This document shows positions 54,020 through 64,000 of a stretch of 64,000 nt of DNA, piece after piece. This DNA is from Saccharina japonica (lineage: Eukaryota; Sar; Phaeophyceae; Laminariales; Laminariaceae): NCBI GenBank assembly GCA_008828725.1, contig MEHQ01001862.1, positions 16,938 to 80,937 on the forward strand, in the 5' to 3' direction. The position numbers and the translations under genes are program-made. Numbering within the stretch: position 1 is the stretch's first letter; the number at the start of each line of letters is the position of its first letter. Under the pieces are notes generated by a model, which had not been told where the DNA came from, did no database searches, and worked only from the letters and a program-made list of their open reading frames with translations.

Positions 54020-57000
54020 ATGGTACGCATTTCAATCTGGCTGCTCCTCATAGGGGTTGCACTTCATGCTCGCCAGTACGCTGCCGTTGAACCTTGCCCA
54101 TCAACGGCGACGCAGTATACCGTGGAAGACACAGCCGGGGCGAGATATCTAGCAGAGGCCTTTAACTGCTCTGGCGGGACGTTCAATGCGGAGTGGCATG
54201 GTGCCGTGGTTGTGGATGTTCCTGTCGCGGTGGGGGAGGGGTCTACCCTCAACATCATGGGCATGGATACGGATGCTAGTGTGGATGGGAACGGGACAAC
54301 TCAACTTTTCGTGGTCATCGAGGCTTCGCTGGCCTTGAGCAATCTGCGGCTCACGAACGGGTTTGCCGAAAATGGGGATGGGTCTATCAATGCCGTGTTG
54401 TCCTCTTTAGTCCTGAAAAACACGACCTTCCAGGGGAACAAAGGCGGTGCTATGCGTGTCGACGATTCTGCTGTTTCCTTCACCGGTGATACGGCAATGA
54501 ACGCCAACGACGGTAGTTACGGTGCCGGCATCTACGTCACGGGCGAAGACTCAGTGGTGGCTTGGAGTGGCATATCGACGTTCTCCAAGAATTCCTGCAC
54601 AGGGGATGGCTGCGCTGTGTACGCGGGGGGCGGTGGGCGTGTTTCGTGGAGCGGGGAGACCACGTTTGAATCAAACACAGCCTTGCACGGAGCGGGTTCC
54701 GCCGTGTATGTAACCGGCTCGGCGAATGCGTCGTGGAGTGGACGAACGGCGTTTACCAGCAATACGGACAAAGCTCACACCGGTTCTTTGTATGTAGTCG
54801 GACCCAGCACATTAACGTTCGTCGGGGACACATCGTTTATTAACAACACTGGGGCGGTACAACTGATGAGCTCGATCTGTGTATGGAAGGGGAAAACGAT
54901 CTTTATCGACAACAAACCCGACCCCAACCATGGCATGGGAGGCGGCGCGCTCAATCTTCTCGCGTCAAACGTGTCTTGGAGCGGGGAGGCGCATTTTGCA
55001 AATAACACCGTTGTCTCGAGTGGCGGCGCTCTCAGCATCGCAAACTCGAATGTGTCTTGCAGCGGGAAGACATATTTCAGCCTCAACACGGCCGAGGACA
55101 CGGGAGGCGCGATATTTGTAAGTTCTTCAAATGTTAGTTTGGGTGGCGAGACAGTTTTCTCCCACAATACAGCACTTGGCGAGGGCGGTGCAATACGTTG
55201 TAGCGGGGACAGTGATTATGATCCCGCTGCTAATGGCGCTACTTTGGTGTTCGATGGCATCACAAAGTTCGATGACAACCACTCCGGCTCCAACGGAGGC
55301 GCAATCGCCCTGGGTGGAAACTCGAACGCCTCATCAAGAGGTGGTACGGCACGAGCGGTAACATTTACGCGGAATCGGGCAACCTATGCGGGAGGCGCCC
55401 TGTACCTTTCAGCTGTAACTCAAGACCTTAACTGGACGACAGTGATATTTGACGAGAATTCCGCCACGGTTGGGGGCGCCGTCTATTCCACCACAACCGG
55501 CTCGTATACGAACCCTAGAACGAAGTCTCCGGTAACGTACGACGGCTGCTTGTTCCGAGACAATGTTGCAACGGCAACCGGAGGCGCCTTCGAAAGTGTT
55601 GCGGGCTACGATGTGTTTTTGAACACCAGCTTCGTCAATAACACGGCTCGGTCGGGGGGTGGCGTAAGGCTGGCTGGCACCGCAGAGCTGATTTATTGCG
55701 AGTTCAAGAGCAACGGGGCCTACGATGAAGCTCCCGCCGTGCGTAACATTGGGTATATCCGGAATATATCGTACGTGTCGTTTGCTGACAACCTGCTGCT
55801 CTGTGACACGGGAGCATTCTTGGACTACATGGAGGTGAGTGAGGTCGGTAGAGAGGGGGGGGGGGGTAGCGGCGTGGTCAGACATGTGCTCCTTCCCTAT
55901 TTTTTGGGTGCGTTTTCTTTTGTCCAGAGCCAGGAGGGCTTAGCATGAACGCGTTACACGGTCAGTACTAGGTAATGCTTGATGCTCGCGTGCTTAGTAG
56001 ATGTAAGGCTTGATACTAACTACGTAACTTGACTGGAGCAAGAGCATGCTTGCTTCAAAGGCTCCCGCTTGATGGAGGTTCTGCACGCAAACTTGTATAT
56101 TTGGGTCGCCAGTCCATTCCAGCAGGGTTAATAGCAACGCCTTCCTCTGCATTGCTGGACTGAGGCATAGTAGGGACCAAAAAGTAAAATGTTATCGGAC
56201 CACCTTTTGACCGCAGGACGACGACCACTACGAAGCTATTTGCGATGGCTGCCCTGAATGCTTCAATAACTGCACCGTGGAGAGCGTGGGTGGCATGGCA
56301 TGCACAGCGCAGTACGAGCACTCCAACAGCGACGGAATAGGAGTCACTCTAGAAACTTTGGAGATAGAACAGGGTTACTGGCGAGCACTAAACACGAGCA
56401 GAAGCAATGGCATCCTAGCCTGCTACAACGAGGACGCGTGCGAAGGAGGCGTGACTGGGTCAGCTGGCTACTGCGCGCAAGGCTACACCGGACCTTGTGA
56501 GTGTCGCATACCACCTAGCCGACGCGTCGAACACCGATATTACAACCTGTAGACGTCGGCATAAATGTAACCCGCGTAGTTTATATGCTTCATACTTCGA
56601 TACAAGCCCACCGAGGGCCCATGTATGTATGCGCACACGCTGAAAACAGCCGACATGTCTCCTGAGCGTTTTTCTGTTTCCCTAACTATCCCACGTAGAT
56701 TGCGCTACATGCACCAGTGGCTTCGCGGAAACATTGGCGTACACCTGCCGGCGGTGTATGGACGACTGGAAGCAGCTGGTGCTGGCGATAATCGTTGGTG
56801 CAATTGTTGCAGCCGTTGGCGTGGTCTTCGTTCTCTACATGGTGTCGAAGGTCTCCACAGAGTCAGTGGTGCAGCGCGGTAGACTGCCGACGATGCTCCA
56901 TGGGTTGATGCGGCGTTTACCGCTACAGAGCTTAAAAGTGATCATCGTCACGTGGCAGATTCTTACCCAGGTCAGTGGGGATAAGCAGTGACTACAGCGG

Positions 57001-58546
57001 CACTTCACTAAGTTTTGCTGCTGAACGCGCCCTCATCCGTAGAAACCTACAATTAAACGGTTGGCGGGTGCTCATTTCGTGATCGTATATGTTCCTTGTT
57101 CATTACCCATCCCTGGTGGAACCACTGCCAAGTTTCGCAGACACGACACAATGTCTCCACGGGAAACCCATGGTGAACTATCTGCTGCTGTAGGCTAAAT
57201 AATGCCCCAGCAGCAACGTGCAGTATCTAAAATCATTCCAACTTGGAGGTTACTGCAGCTGCCGTTCTTACCGTGTCTGCCTCGTTTTTCTCGTGCGCCT
57301 GCGGCAGTTCGACGACGTCGCGAACGCCAGATACCCGTCTAGCTACGGGACGTTTCTAGACGGTATCGCTTCCGCCGTGAGCTTTGATCTCGGCTGGGTG
57401 CTCTCGGCTGGGTGCTTCGCGGCCGTCGACTTCCATGACCGTCTTCTAGCGGCTACGATCGGACCCATCGCTGTGCTGTGTCTCATAGGGGGAACATACT
57501 TCGTGGCCATGCGGAGGAACAGTAGCTCTCCACAAGCTCTTGAGGTTGTGCGGCGGAAGCACGCCTCTGCCGTCCTCCTTCTGACCTTTTTGGTGTACTC
57601 CTCGGTTTCGGCAACCGTCTTCCGCATGTTCGCGTGTGAGAGTCTTGACGATGGTTTTACATATCTCCGCGCTGATTACGCTCTTCTTTGTGATTCATCC
57701 AGGCACAAGGCGCTGCAAGTTTACTCAGCTTTCATGATCGCTGTATACCCGGTTGGTATTCCGCTCCTCTACGCCGTTATCCTGTTCCGGAGTCGCGATT
57801 TGCTGAGAGACGGCAATCGACGAACATATGACACATCCCCTGAGTGTCAGTCGACTGGTGATTTGTGGAAGCCGTACAAGCCTAGACGGTTTTACTACGA
57901 GCTTGTAGAGTGTGGTCGACGTGTTTCCCTCACGGGCATCATCGTGTTTACGTTTCCGAACACGGCAGCCCAGGTCGCCATAACAATTGTTCTGGATTTC
58001 ATGTTTATTATGGTGTTCGAGTCGACTGATCCGTATATTTCGGAATTGGACGCGTGGTTGTCTCGGGTCGGGAATGCTGTCGTATTCTTGTCATTGTTTC
58101 TGGCGTTGTTGGCGAAGGTAGATGTTTCAGACGAGCGGGAGTACAGTGCGGAAATGTTTGGCGGTGTGCTGGTTACGGTGAACATACTCATGGTGTTGGC
58201 AGTCATCGCCGAGGCAGTCTACACCCTGCGCACGTCATTCGGCGCAGAGGAAGACAATGTATTCGAGGACTCACAGTCAAGAAGCGCAAGCACAAACGGT
58301 AGTCGTGGAATAACACACGGTTGTTCCTTGCGTCACAAGACTTCAAAGGATGTCTGCGAGGAGAAGGATGTTGAACACGCAGCTCCACCGGCTTATAATC
58401 GTTGTATTTCGAAAGCGAATTACAAAATTGGCCCCAAGGAAGTCGAGAGCACGTGTATCAGGGGGAGGGGAGCACCGCCGGCGTATAGAAGCATGCGGAA
58501 TATGACTAAACCGCAACCAAGCCAGTTCCTGAGTACGTCAGTTTGA
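54020..58546 (+). CDS. Pmp-like beta-helix / EGF-like / multi-pass membrane protein
   Basis: Four exons: 54020-55834, 56217-56496, 56699-56970, 57308-58546. Donors GTGAGT, GTGAGT and GTCAGT and acceptors GCAG, GTAG and GCAG keep the frame, giving about 1201 residues. Residues 1-23 look like a signal peptide (MVRISIWLLLIGVALHA). Residues 25-600 are beta-helix repeats with the paired GGAI and FxxN motifs that define chlamydial polymorphic membrane proteins (GGALSIANSN, GGAIFVSSSN; FESN, FTSN, FSLN, FSHN, FTRN). Residues 593-724 are Cys-rich: CDGCPECFNNC, GYWRALNTS, then across introns GYTGPYCATCTSGF..CRRC. Helix 1 is at about 725-748, and six or so more lie between 770 and 1080 with VDFHDRL and YPVGIPLLYAVILF. 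The last ~115 residues are polar, probably cytosolic. Likely a cell-surface adhesion or sensing protein; ligand unknown. Confidence 0.9.
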
Positions 58547-58922
58547 TACTTCGAGCAGAAGTGTGCATGTTGTGGACGGGCGTTGGGCAGCTGGTGGTAG
58601 CGTACTTTTCCGAGAAGCACACGCCGGGGTGTCAAGCGAAACTGTTCGCCTGGGTACCGAAGAAGAAAGTCCGGGTATCGGCATTCTTCGCTGTCGCACC
58701 TATCGCAGGCGGTGTGCACTGTGAAAAAGAGGAGGTGCAACATGTGGCATGCCGTATTGTAGCACTTGGACTATACTAGTACAGAGCCTGAATGTAATTT
58801 AAGTCACTGACTAATGGCGACTAAGGGTTGGCACGCAGCCTGTTTGCGCAAGTCCATATGCATATCATGTTAGTTAGAAGGAAACATCTACCAGCCTGCT
58901 CAGTCAGCGCTGACGGCATATG
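58547..58922. other. Downstream of the Pmp-like gene, 3' UTR region
   Basis: No gene. I saw no AATAAA-type signal that I would assign with confidence. Confidence 0.4.
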
Positions 58923-59610
58923 CTAGTAGGTTAGGTTATCCATTCTAGCCGATGTGGAAGGCCCGGGCGTACGGTATGAGCCACCGCCGCCGCCACCACG
59001 ACCACCGAAGCCGCCGCCCCCACGACCACCGAAACCGCCGCGACCACGACCACCAAAGCCGCCGTCACCGCAGTCGTGGTTGCTGACACCGCCGCCGCCG
59101 TGACCGTCGCCGCCATCTAAGTCGCCGGCGCAGCGGCAGCAGCAAGCGACGCCATCGTCGCGGCAGCAACTCTCACAGCATACCGCGCGGACGCTGGGGT
59201 CATACAACTCGGGGCCGGATCGTGGCGACATACAGCGGGGGCGGACGAGAGACAAGACCGCGCTCAATCCTGGGGGTATGGAGCATGGACTTCCGTCTTC
59301 GATGGCGGCCCGGCAGGGTATCGATCATGCCCCACCACGCTCTACTGCACATAAAACCGCCCTCTGCCCACGCGCCCGTCGAGCGAGAAATCGACGCCGA
59401 ACTCGTTCTCCGAAACGTGCGCCGGCGAGTACTCGGGTATCTGACGCCCGGAAATTGGGAAGGAATGCAGTGGACTGGCGGGCGCGGGTACGTTTGGGAA
59501 AGTGAAGTAGTCAACCGGCCTCAATGGCGTAGTGGGCGTTCACCTGGAAGACGAACGAGCACGGAGGAATGGTACTGTTAAAGGCGAGGCTGGTGGCAAG
59601 GGGTTTCAAT
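58923..59610 (-). pseudogene. Frameshifted Gly/Cys-rich gene remnant
   Basis: Minus-strand reading gives protein-like segments in successive frames: ATSLAFNSTIPPCSFVFQVN, AHYAIEAG, then (frame change) VDYFTFPNVPAPASPLHSFP, SENEFGVDFSLDGRVGRGRF, then after TAG SVVGHDRYPAGPPSKTEVHA, and (frame change) LVRPRCMSPRSGPELYDPSV, VRAVCCESCCRDDGVACCCR, GGFGGRGRGGFGGRGGGG to a stop at 58923. The segments join smoothly in sequence but need two shifts and one stop bypassed. This indicates a decayed gene, or sequencing errors in a real one. Family unknown. Confidence 0.5.
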
Positions 59611-59639
59611 TAGCGTTAAGGTATTGAATAATTTGATAA

Positions 59640-60360
59640 TTTTGATTCGATGCCCGCGTGTTGGTTTCGTTTGTTGGATGAGATAGCTTGCGAGTTGGGT
59701 TTTAATTTGTGTCACTTCGATACTGAACAAGCGTGCGTCCCGTGAAGCCTGCACTATGTGTTTATGCGGCTACCCCAAGGTTGCGTAGGTTGCGGAGACC
59801 CAAGGTTGGGGAGGAATGTTTGGCAAGGTAGTACGATTGGACTGCAGTCTCTACGACTTGAAGCAATCGTCCAGATCGTGGCAGAACCCCCTGGTATATC
59901 TAACTTAAGAGCCATGGGTGTGAGCCGTGCCCTGCCGATCCGTGTGCCATGCGTTTAGTCGAGTCGGGGTATGTTTTCATAATACCAGCAGGACATGTGC
60001 GTGCTATATTTGTGGTGGGAAGGAAGAGTAGATTTAATCAGTTCTGCGAAGACCTGGACCTCTTTGTCCTAATGCACAAACTGGACAAGTTGCTTCGGTG
60101 GTATATGCTGGTTGCAGTTTCGCAGTTTCGTGATATATTTTGATGCTAGTATTTTTGACGATTTGGCACCAAGATTTCGTTGAAAATACAGCAGTAAAGC
60201 TTGGTGTTCGCTCTGCTACAAGAACCCCACTTGAAAGTGGTCAGAAGGTCAAGGGCTTTGACACGAACGAACCCGGGGGTGATTGTCCCTCTCCCGAGCT
60301 GATGGGGTGCTTGATGTGGTTTCCTGTTACCGCTGGTTACTTTCCCCGCAGTTATTACTG
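59640..60360. other. Intergenic, no gene seen
   Basis: A short + frame at 59949-60143 is open but unrecognised. Confidence 0.4.
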
Positions 60361-60364
60361 CTGG

Positions 60365-61930
60365 TACGGCTGTAATATAGCTCATGGTATGGCGGTCGTT
60401 CTCCCGCTGGTCGCGCGGTTGATACACTGGTGTTGAGGACACGGGTGGGTCAGGATTGCGCGGTTGATGTGCTGCCGGTCGCTCTTCGCGCAGGTCGCTG
60501 TTGATACGCATCATCTATTGCTGACACGTGTCATATCACAGTGCATCAGTGCATACATTGCGGTCTGCCGCTGCTCGCGGTTGATTTACTGCAGACAAGG
60601 CTGTGTTAGATACTCTCCCGCGGTTTGCTGTTGATATTCAGTTTTGACTGACACGGCTGTGTCATAGCTGTGGTTGATACACCGTTGATCGTTCTCCTCG
60701 CGATTCACTATTAATCTACAGGCATAGCTGATACGGCTGCGTCAAACTTGCGGTTGATATACCACTGGCCGCTTTCCCCACGGGTAGCGTTGGTGTACAG
60801 CTATGATTGCCGACGCGGCTGCGTCGGTTGCCACCCCGCGATGGACTGTTGACATACGGTTATAGGCAACAAAGCAGGGCCATAGTTGCAGTTGGTATAC
60901 CACTGGTCGCTGCCCGCGCGGATCGCGACTGATAAACAGTTACTATTGCTGGCACAGTTGTGTCGGAATTCATCACGCGATTGTTTTTCTGCTGGCCCCG
61001 CTGTCGACACACAGCGCTATTACGAAGGCCACGGTTGGACCAGGTTCGCATTGTTGAAATACCTGGCACAGCGTTTTGGCGGTGTCATAGTTACAGTTGA
61101 CAACCGCTGAACCCGTGCCTCGATAGAGGTAAAGGTATACCGTTTTTTGGCGGAGACGTCGTCCGAACGACGGGGCTCATTAACCCCAAATCGTCGGAAT
61201 TTGACCATTCTGGTGTTGCAATATTTCTCAGTGTATAGTTGGGCCATGGGATTGGTCATCGGATACCGTAGCACTTTTATTTCGTTTCGAAATCAGTTTT
61301 GGACTTACTGTAGTTTTAGCATAGAGATCCTCTTGTTAGGAGCCTCATAAAAAACATGGTGTACCTCTACCGTAGCATGCGTCGCTGGTCGCTTGCCACG
61401 CGAGTCGCTGGTGATATCGCCACGTCTATTATTGTCGACGCGCCTGTTCTTCATCGCGCGCGCGGCTCACTGTTGACACATGACTACAGTAAACTGACAC
61501 GGCTGCGTCATAGTGACGGTTGATATATCGTTTGGTCGCTTCCCCCGCGAGTCACTGTTGGTACACAGCTATTGCGGTTGAAATAACGATGTCTGATTCC
61601 ACCCCACAGTTGCTTTCCCACCGGTAGCGCTAATCATACACAGCTATTATTGCGGGCACGGCCGTGTTAGAGGTGCGGTTGACAAACCGTTGGTCACTTC
61701 TCCCGCGGGGCACTGTTGGTACACACGTAAGTGCTGCTAACACTGGGGTGTCATACCTGGTATTGCATACGTTGTTGTTGTTATTTTGCCGCCGATCGTG
61801 GTTGGCAGCTAGTTCTGATACGACTGTGTCCTACAGTAGCACGGTTGATATACCGCTGAACGAGGATCCCGCGGGTCGCGGTGGGTAAACATATTTTGCT
61901 GATATGGCTGTGTCACGATGTCACGATCGC
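60365..61930 (+). repeat. Decayed minisatellite, GTTGATATACCGTTGGTCGC motif
   Basis: A unit of about 80-95 bp (GCGGTTGATATACCGYTGGT, CGCTYYCCCCGCGGGTCRCT, GTTGRTACACAGCTATTATT, GCTGACACGGCTGTGTCATA) recurs from 60400 to 61930 with heavy drift. It is interrupted at 61113-61384 by foldback element D4; the array continues on both sides. Confidence 0.8.
61113..61384 (+). mobile_element. Foldback element D4, uninterrupted copy
   Basis: Left CGTGCCTCGATAGAGGTAAA, right (inverse) GACGCATGCTACGGTAGAGG. The interior GGGGCTCATTAACCCCAAAT shows the empty site that the MITE occupies in D3. About 270 bp, no coding capacity. Confidence 0.85.
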
Positions 61931-61934
61931 AGTT

Positions 61935-62705
61935 GACATTCACGGATCGTCATCTGAGAAAGGGCACGTTTGTTCGAGGAAAATTCCAGATCCTTTTTTG
62001 TTTTTTCGTAGAATCACAAAAACGCTGAACATCCCAGAATGAAGATACGTATATACACCGAAGGCATTTTGCCCCACCGATCGGTTTGACGAAATAAAAG
62101 GCCTGTTCGGTAGCACAAGCATATGGTGGTCTCCTCTATCCAACGCCGGCGCCATTTGAGCCCTTGTGGCCGGAACACTGTCCTCCGATCTGCCGGCAAG
62201 GCGTGTCCCTCCGAACTGCAAAAAACACTGCAAGTCGGTTGTCCAACTGTGTGCACCAGGAAAAGTAATAGGGCCAGAGGCAGGCTAGAACTGCCCCTAA
62301 TCAAGGGCTGCGGACCATCGCAAGACGTACAGCAACACCGTAACGTTGACGTTTTTTGTTTTGGTCGTTGTTTTAACGGTTGCAGCCTGCGGTGTGTGCG
62401 GTCGCCTTGGCTCGTTACAGCCAGAAACGAGTGTAAAAACGGCGCTTCGGTGAGTATGAACAGCAAAACTCGAGTTTTACAGCAGCAGCGCGTGTTTCTA
62501 CTGCTGTACAAGTAGCACATGGTGGGCGGGTTGGTTGGTTGGTGGGTGGGTGATTGAGTGGGTTCGTGCCTATGGGCGTGGTTGATCTGTTCTGCAGTTA
62601 GATGTGCTTTCTGAAATGCTGCTACTGCTGGGTACGAACTGCGAGCTGGAGACGCATATTGCCACTACTACTGCTATACGTACTGCTGTTGTACTGTTTT
62701 CATAT
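61935..62705. other. Intergenic, no gene seen
   Basis: Overlapping frames are open on both strands at 62014-62520 but none is recognisable. CTGCTG-rich just before the tandem array. Confidence 0.4.
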
Positions 62706-62713
62706 TGTAGTGG

Positions 62714-64000
62714 GTGGGTGGATCGATTGGTGCATGTGTCGATGGGCTGGTGCGTAGGTGGGTGGATCGATTGGTGCATGTGTCGATGGGCTGGTGCGTA
62801 GGTGGGTGGATCGATTGGTGCATGTGTCGATGGGCTGGTGCGTAGGTGGGTGGATCGATTGGTGCATGTGTCGATGGGCTGGTGCGTAGGTGGGTGGATC
62901 GATTGGTGCATGTGTCGATGGGCTGGTGCGTAGGTGGGTGGATCGATTGGTGCATGTGTCGATGGGCTGGTGCGTAGGTGGGTGGATCGATTGGTGCATG
63001 TGTCGATGGGCTGGTGCGTAGGTGGGTGGATCGATTGGTGCATGTGTCGATGGGCTGGTGCGTAGGTGGGTGGATCGATTGGTGCATGTGTCGATGGGCT
63101 GGTGCGTAGGTGGGTGGATCGATTGGTGCATGTGTCGATGGGCTGGTGCGTAGGTGGGTGGATCGATTGGTGCATGTGTCGATGGGCTGGTGCGTAGGTG
63201 GGTGGATCGATTGGTGCATGTGTCGATGGGCTGGTGCGTAGGTGGGTGGATCGATTGGTGCATGTGTCGATGGGCTGGTGCGTAGGTGGGTGGATCGATT
63301 GGTGCATGTGTCGATGGGCTGGTGCGTAGGTGGGTGGATCGATTGGTGCATGTGTCGATGGGCTGGTGCGTAGGTGGGTGGATCGATTGGTGCATGTGTC
63401 GATGGGCTGGTGCGTAGGTGGGTGGATCGATTGGTGCATGTGTCGATGGGCTGGTGCGTAGGTGGGTGGATCGATTGGTGCATGTGTCGATGGGCTGGTG
63501 CGTAGGTGGGTGGATCGATTGGTGCATGTGTCGATGGGCTGGTGCGTAGGTGGGTGGATCGATTGGTGCATGTGTCGATGGGCTGGTGCGTAGGTGGGTG
63601 GATCGATTGGTGCATGTGTCGATGGGCTGGTGCGTAGGTGGGTGGATCGATTGGTGCATGTGTCGATGGGCTGGTGCGTAGGTGGGTGGATCGATTGGTG
63701 CATGTGTCGATGGGCTGGTGCGTAGGTGGGTGGATCGATTGGTGCATGTGTCGATGGGCTGGTGCGTAGGTGGGTGGATCGATTGGTGCATGTGTCGATG
63801 GGCTGGTGCGTAGGTGGGTGGATCGATTGGTGCATGTGTCGATGGGCTGGTGCGTAGGTGGGTGGATCGATTGGTGCATGTGTCGATGGGCTGGTGCGTA
63901 GGTGGGTGGATCGATTGGTGCATGTGTCGATGGGCTGGTGCGTAGGTGGGTGGATCGATTGGTGCATGTGTCGATGGGCTGGTGCGTAGGTGGGTGGATC
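62714..64000 (+). repeat. 44-bp tandem array, 29 or more near-identical copies
   Basis: Unit: GTGGGTGGATCGATTGGTGC, ATGTGTCGATGGGCTGGTGC, GTAG. The period is exactly 44 bp from 62714 to the window end (29.25 copies), and I see no variation between units. On the minus strand the unit has no stop in any frame, so long Pro/Thr/His-rich frames appear. They are artefacts of the repeat, not genes. The array runs off the window edge. Confidence 0.97.

Noticed and set aside
62570..63967. Open frames of 400-465 codons on the minus strand
   Set aside because: They are translations of the 44-bp tandem array, which has no stop in any minus frame. The peptide is a pure 44-residue repeat and all three frames are equally open.

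Overview
The window looks like nuclear DNA from a repeat-rich eukaryote, most likely a brown alga or a close stramenopile. This is inferred from three things. One gene has spliced exons with GT/AG borders. Another is an ankyrin-repeat protein whose C-terminal tail (an 'RRRGLLL' block, then a terminal 'FEEEGLFRTVVRFL') I recognise from brown-algal ankyrin proteins. The third is a Pmp-type beta-helix protein fused to an EGF-like and multi-pass membrane module, a combination common in stramenopiles. There is no prokaryotic operon, rRNA, bona fide tRNA gene or CRISPR array.

Only two genes are firm. The first is a four-exon gene on the + strand (54020-58546), coding for a secreted or surface Pmp-like protein of about 1201 residues whose splice phases all agree. 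The second is a single-exon ankyrin protein on the - strand (42721-44403). A third, weaker model joins three + strand exons (9449-9637, 11734-12273, 15116-15736), all bounded in phase 0. Its last exon has been copied downstream once inverted and once direct, giving a long near-perfect foldback. Other coding traces are remnants: LINE reverse transcriptase pieces (2380-2650 and 51937-53110, both -), a hAT transposase C-terminus (38667-38813, +), an LDLa-like fragment near 27000, a frameshifted Gly/Cys-rich reading frame (58923-59610, -), and an isolated exon-like segment ending in a consensus donor (46801-46967).

Most of the rest is mobile or repetitive. I can define: (1) a tRNA-derived SINE of about 340 bp, nine copies, four near full length; (2) an 80-90 bp MITE with TTAA target duplications and CCC...GGG ends, piggyBac-like; (3) a ~106 bp MITE with long inverted repeats and flanking TA, five copies; (4) a ~265 bp foldback family with GACGCRTGCTACG ends, four copies plus solo ends; (5) a family sharing a 3' end 'ATGAGTAC' followed by poly-C; (6) a large duplicated block whose copies both end in a palindrome plus TTGGGG repeats. 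Elements are nested inside each other at 50.6-51.3 kb and 32.3-32.6 kb.

Decayed minisatellites fill 6.1-6.9, 10.0-10.8, 20.5-22.7, 30.5-30.7, 48.5-50.3 and 60.4-61.9 kb. The window ends inside a strikingly homogeneous 44-bp tandem array (62714-64000 and beyond), whose degenerate relative lies at 40.1 kb. The genes are isolated single units. I see no pathway linking them.
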